Shown here in pieces: positions 23,605-26,221 of a DNA stretch of 26,221 bases. Source of the DNA: Streptomyces caelestis (lineage in GTDB: Bacteria; Actinomycetota; Actinomycetes; Streptomycetales; Streptomycetaceae); the NCBI RefSeq assembly GCF_001279005.1, contig NZ_LGCN01000258.1:1-26221 (forward strand), read 5' to 3'. Positions within the stretch are counted from its first letter, which is position 1. Each line of letters opens with the position of its first letter. The notes under the pieces were generated by a model, which saw only the letters and a program-made list of their open reading frames with translations, was not told the origin of the DNA and made no database searches. Both the position numbers and the translations under genes were made by a program.

Positions 23605-23812
23605 ATGAAGTCCGACGTCTTCGTCGACACGGGAGAGCCCGCCCTCCCGTGCCTCGTCCGCGCCGGACGGCCGCGGGACGGGCTGAGGGGACGCCTCCGC
23701 CGTCGTCCGCCGCATCGCCGCCGCCGACGGCTCGACGGGTGAACTTCCCGGCTGCCGGTACGTGCTGTCCTGGAACGCCCGCTTCCTCGCGGCTCCGGAG
23801 CGCGCCGTCTGA
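23605..23812 (+). pseudogene. Possible small gene (about 68 codons) broken by a single-base insertion
   Basis: From ATG 23605 the frame reads MKSDVFVDTGEPALP onward with strong G/C third positions. After the GGGG at 23687-23690, coding character moves to the next frame (DASAVVRRIAAADG to WNARFLAAPERAV) and ends at TGA 23810-23812. Removing one G from that run joins both halves into a continuous 68-residue protein. No family was recognised and no ribosome site is clear. It could be a recent frameshift, a sequencing error in a G-run, or a chance open frame. Confidence 0.35.
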
Positions 23813-24153
23813 CGGGAGGCGCGCGGCGCGGGAGCAGTGACCACGGGCGGGGGACGCCGCCGCACCCCGCCCGCTTCCCCGCGGCGATCTGCCGGGCCCC
23901 ACGCCCACCCCCACCCCCGCCGCCGCCGACGGCGTCGACCGGTTCCGGCGCAACGTCCTGACGCCGGTGGACCGGGGCGCCCTCTCCGCCCCGGCCCGTT
24001 CGTTACGTTGAGTGATGTTCTGGGGTGCGGACGGAGGTGCTCCGGGTTCGGTCCGGCATGCCCGGACCGCCGACTCCGGGCGGTCGAAGGCGTGCCGAGG
24101 AGGCTGGGGCGGCCTGCTCCTCATGGCGTCGAGTCGACCGCTTGTGACCAGGG

Positions 24154-24181
24154 TTGATTGATTCTTTCTCGCTTTTATCCC
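24154..24181 (+). promoter_or_regulatory. Possible promoter upstream of the kinase-like gene
   Basis: TTGATT (24154-24159), 16 bases, then TATCCC (24176-24181) lie in the most AT-rich stretch of the gene-poor region, about 210 bases before the predicted start codon. The -10 match is partial, so this is only a candidate. Confidence 0.25.
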
Positions 24182-24261
24182 CTCGCTCGAGCGGGTTATC
24201 GGTCTGTCGTACGAAGCCTCATACCAGAGCGCGATGCTGTCCGTATGAGTTTGTCAACTGC

Positions 24262-24282
24262 CCACCGCACATGATGCGGTGG
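24262..24282 (+). repeat. 8-bp perfect hairpin in the kinase-like gene leader
   Basis: CCACCGCA (24262-24269) and TGCGGTGG (24275-24282) flank a five-base loop (CATGA), about 110 bases before the predicted start. It may be an operator or a leader hairpin. Confidence 0.5.
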
Positions 24283-24391
24283 TGACTACGGTGAGTGTCG
24301 GTCGGACGGCACCGCGGCACCTCGTGCCGTAGGACGCTTCTGCGTCGAGGGGCCGCGTCCAACAGTCGGATCAGGGAGTGGGGACCGGGAC

Positions 24392-26221
24392 GTGCAGCCA
24401 CAAGGCGGACGAGGGAGCGGACGGGGCGAGGGGCCCCGGGGCCCGGACCCAGCCGGCGTGCGGAGCGCCGCCGGGGCCACGGTCATGGCCCGTGAGCCGG
24501 ACCGCACCGACGCGCACCCGGCCGGCGCCCGGGTCCGTCGGACCGGTCCGGCCGCCCGGGCGGACCGCCGCGAGGGCGGGCGGCACGGCCGGCCGGCGGC
24601 GCGGACCGCCCCCGCGCTGCCCGAGACACCGATACGGCCCCAGCTGCTGCGCCTCGCCGTGCTCCCGCCCGTGGCGGTGGCCCTCAGCGCCTGCGCGGCC
24701 GTGCTCTTCACCGTCCGCTCCACCGGGGTCCGGCCGAGCCTCGCCCTGTGGGCCGTCCTCGGCGGCGCCACCTCGGTGACGTGCGCCGGCATCGCCATCG
24801 CCGCCGTGGCCGCCGACCGCGCCGCCCGGTCCGTGCACGACCGCATCGGCGCGCTGCGCCGGAGCACCGCCCGGCGCGAGGCCGACCTGCGCGCCCTCGT
24901 CGAGGCACTGCGCCGCGGCGACGCCCCGCCCCCGCGCGGACGGCGGGGCGAACGGGCCGACACCCCCGACCCCGACTTCGGCCTGCTCACCGCCGACCTC
25001 GCCCGTGCGCACGACGGGGCCGTCCACGCCGTCGTGCAGGCGTCCCAGCTCTCCAGCCAGACCGGCAGCGAACAGAAGCTCGAGGTGTTCGTCAACCTCG
25101 CCCGGCGCCTGCAGTCCCTGGTGCACCGCGAGATCTCCCTCCTCGACGAGCTGGAGAACGAGATGGAGGACCCCGACCTGCTCAAGGGGCTCTTCCACGT
25201 CGACCACCTCGCCACCCGCATCCGCCGCCACGCCGAGAACCTCGCCGTGCTCGGCGGGGCCGTCTCCCGGCGGCAGTGGAGCAACCCGGTCCCCGTGACC
25301 GAGGTGCTGCGCTCGGCGATCGCCGAGGTCGAACAGTACTCACGGGTCAAGCTCGTACCGCCGATCGACGGCACCCTGCGCGGGCACGCCGTCGCCGACG
25401 TCATCCACCTGCTCGCCGAACTCGTCGAGAACGCCACGGTGTTCTCCGCCCCGCACACCCAGGTGCTGCTACGGGCCGACCTCGTCACCTCCGGGCTCGC
25501 CGTCGAGGTCGAGGACCGCGGACTCGGCATGCCCGTCGACGAGCAGGACCGGATGAACGCGCTGCTCACCGACCCCGACCAGGTGCATGTCGCCAGTCTG
25601 CTGGCCGACGGCCGGATCGGCCTGTTCGTGGTCTCCCAGCTCGCCAGGCGGCACGGCATCCACGTCCGGCTCCGGAGCAACATCTACGGCGGGGTCCAGG
25701 CCGTGCTCGTGGTGCCGCAGGCGCTGCTCGGCACGGAGCCCTGCGTCGGCGTCGGCGGCGTCGGCGTGCCGGGCACGGTGCCGCAGCCGTACGACCGCGA
25801 CACCGGCGCCGTGCCGACGGCCCGTCACCTGCCCGTCGTCCCGGCTCCCGTGGACACGCCGCCCGCACCCGTCGCACCCCTCACCTCCGTGCCTCCCCCG
25901 TTCCGCCTTCACACCCCGTCCCCGCCCGGCGACGCGTCCGCCCCGCCGCTGCCCCTGCGCGGTGCCCACGAGGTGCGCCCCCCCCCCGCCGAGGCCGTAC
26001 CCGGCGTCCGGCACGGTGACCGGAACACCCCCGCGGACCACGGGAGCACGCCCCTCACCCCGCGCGGCGGCACGGTGCGCGGCACCATGGACAGACCCCG
26101 GCTGCCCCGCCGCCGCGCCCAGGAGCACATCGCCCCGCAGCTTCGCGACGGCCCCGCGCCCCGCCAGGACACCGAGTGCACCGCCGGGCACGACCCCGGT
26201 CTGATGGCCGCCTTCCAGCGC
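24392..26221 (+). CDS. Sensor histidine kinase-like ATP-binding protein (CvnA/nitrate-sensor-like), cut at window edge
   Basis: The first 610 residues of a membrane protein of the Streptomyces conservon (cvn) type. After a long Arg/Gly/Pro-rich N-terminus come two transmembrane helices (about 88-110 and 118-143) and a helical region with a DHp-like segment RRLQSLVHREISLLDELENE around H245. A HATPase_c domain follows with N-box HLLAELVENATVF (N347), G1 VEDRGLGM and G2 IGLFVVSQLARRHGI. A long Pro-rich tail leads to RRRAQEHIAPQL and GHDPGLMAAFQR at the edge. Such proteins usually precede roadblock (CvnB), DUF742 (CvnC) and GTPase (CvnD) genes, expected downstream. GTG 24392 is preferred (GGGGA 7 bases upstream); ATG 24485 is an alternative. 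A run of ten C at 25978-25987 lies in the Pro-rich tail, and the frame after it is correct. Confidence 0.88.
   Translation, partial: MQPQGGRGSGRGEGPRGPDPAGVRSAAGATVMAREPDRTDAHPAGARVRRTGPAARADRREGGRHGRPAARTAPALPETPIRPQLLRLAVLPPVAVALSACAAVLFTVRSTGVRPSLALWAVLGGATSVTCAGIAIAAVAADRAARSVHDRIGALRRSTARREADLRALVEALRRGDAPPPRGRRGERADTPDPDFGLLTADLARAHDGAVHAVVQASQLSSQTGSEQKLEVFVNLARRLQSLVHREISLLDELENEMEDPDLLKGLFHVDHLATRIRRHAENLAVLGGAVSRRQWSNPVPVTEVLRSAIAEVEQYSRVKLVPPIDGTLRGHAVADVIHLLAELVENATVFSAPHTQVLLRADLVTSGLAVEVEDRGLGMPVDEQDRMNALLTDPDQVHVASLLADGRIGLFVVSQLARRHGIHVRLRSNIYGGVQAVLVVPQALLGTEPCVGVGGVGVPGTVPQPYDRDTGAVPTARHLPVVPAPVDTPPAPVAPLTSVPPPFRLHTPSPPGDASAPPLPLRGAHEVRPPPAEAVPGVRHGDRNTPADHGSTPLTPRGGTVRGTMDRPRLPRRRAQEHIAPQLRDGPAPRQDTECTAGHDPGLMAAFQR

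Larger units (their letters stand above)
23383..24391. other. Gene-poor kilobase with hairpins and decayed fragments
   Basis: No intact gene with a ribosome site was found over about 1 kb, unusual for this genome. It contains the broken small frame listed separately (23605-23812), a minus-strand coding-like stretch at about 23430-23630 without a proper stop, and a 7-bp hairpin (24050-24056 with 24062-24068). An AT-richer segment at 24150-24260 and another hairpin at 24262-24282 lie before the kinase-like gene. The last 250 bases are probably the promoter and leader of that gene. Confidence 0.6.

Noticed and set aside
24421..24450. G-runs at the start of the kinase-like gene as another G-quadruplex
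   Set aside because: Interleaved C-runs would favour duplex hairpins, and one loop is seven bases; much weaker than the 17920-17937 motif.

Overview
The window is chromosomal DNA from a high-GC actinomycete, almost certainly a Streptomyces. The grounds are very high GC with G or C in nearly every third codon position, frequent GTG starts, ATGA and TGATG gene overlaps, and proteins that read as close relatives of Streptomyces families. No tRNA, rRNA, CRISPR array or insertion sequence was found.

Region 1 (1-870): the end of a TagG-type ABC permease and a TagH-type ATPase gene for export of a cell-surface polysaccharide. The ATPase gene is broken by a small deletion and is followed by a strong hairpin terminator.

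Region 2 (871-14788): the core of the window, a hopanoid biosynthesis operon of tightly packed plus-strand genes. The order is hpnC, hpnD, a 41-codon small gene, hpnE, a polyprenyl diphosphate synthase, shc, hpnG, hpnH, ispG, dxs and hpnO. The products would make isoprenoid precursors (Dxs, IspG, prenyl diphosphate synthase), join two farnesyl diphosphates and convert them to squalene (HpnD, HpnC, HpnE), cyclise squalene to hopene (Shc), add an adenosyl side chain (HpnH), remove adenine (HpnG) and aminate the C35 side chain (HpnO). The ispG copy is damaged by two deletions; the second removes its normal stop, so the frame runs on into dxs. A tandem palindrome follows hpnO. It precedes an XRE-cupin regulator gene coupled to a 42-residue membrane protein gene.

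Region 3 (14789-21534): individually organised genes. These are a minus-strand protein phosphatase, a divergent GH36 alpha-galactosidase, a secreted LysM/M23 peptidase behind a c-di-AMP (ydaO-type) riboswitch, an SGNH/GDSL hydrolase, and a metallo-beta-lactamase-fold hydrolase. A canonical G-quadruplex motif and two mutually exclusive hairpins lie between the galactosidase and the riboswitch promoter.

Region 4 (21535-26221): a secreted protein of unknown function with three predicted beta-domains, ended by a 42-bp perfect palindrome. A gene-poor kilobase follows that seems to hold decayed coding fragments. The window ends in a membrane histidine-kinase-like protein of the conservon (CvnA/nitrate-sensor-like) type, cut by the window edge.

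The most notable features are the damaged ispG with its IspG-Dxs read-through frame, the overlapping small genes and leader ORFs in the hopanoid operon, the operator/regulator/membrane-peptide module at its end, and the G-quadruplex plus hairpin cluster. Several deletions occur in conserved genes, so assembly error must be excluded before they are treated as biology.
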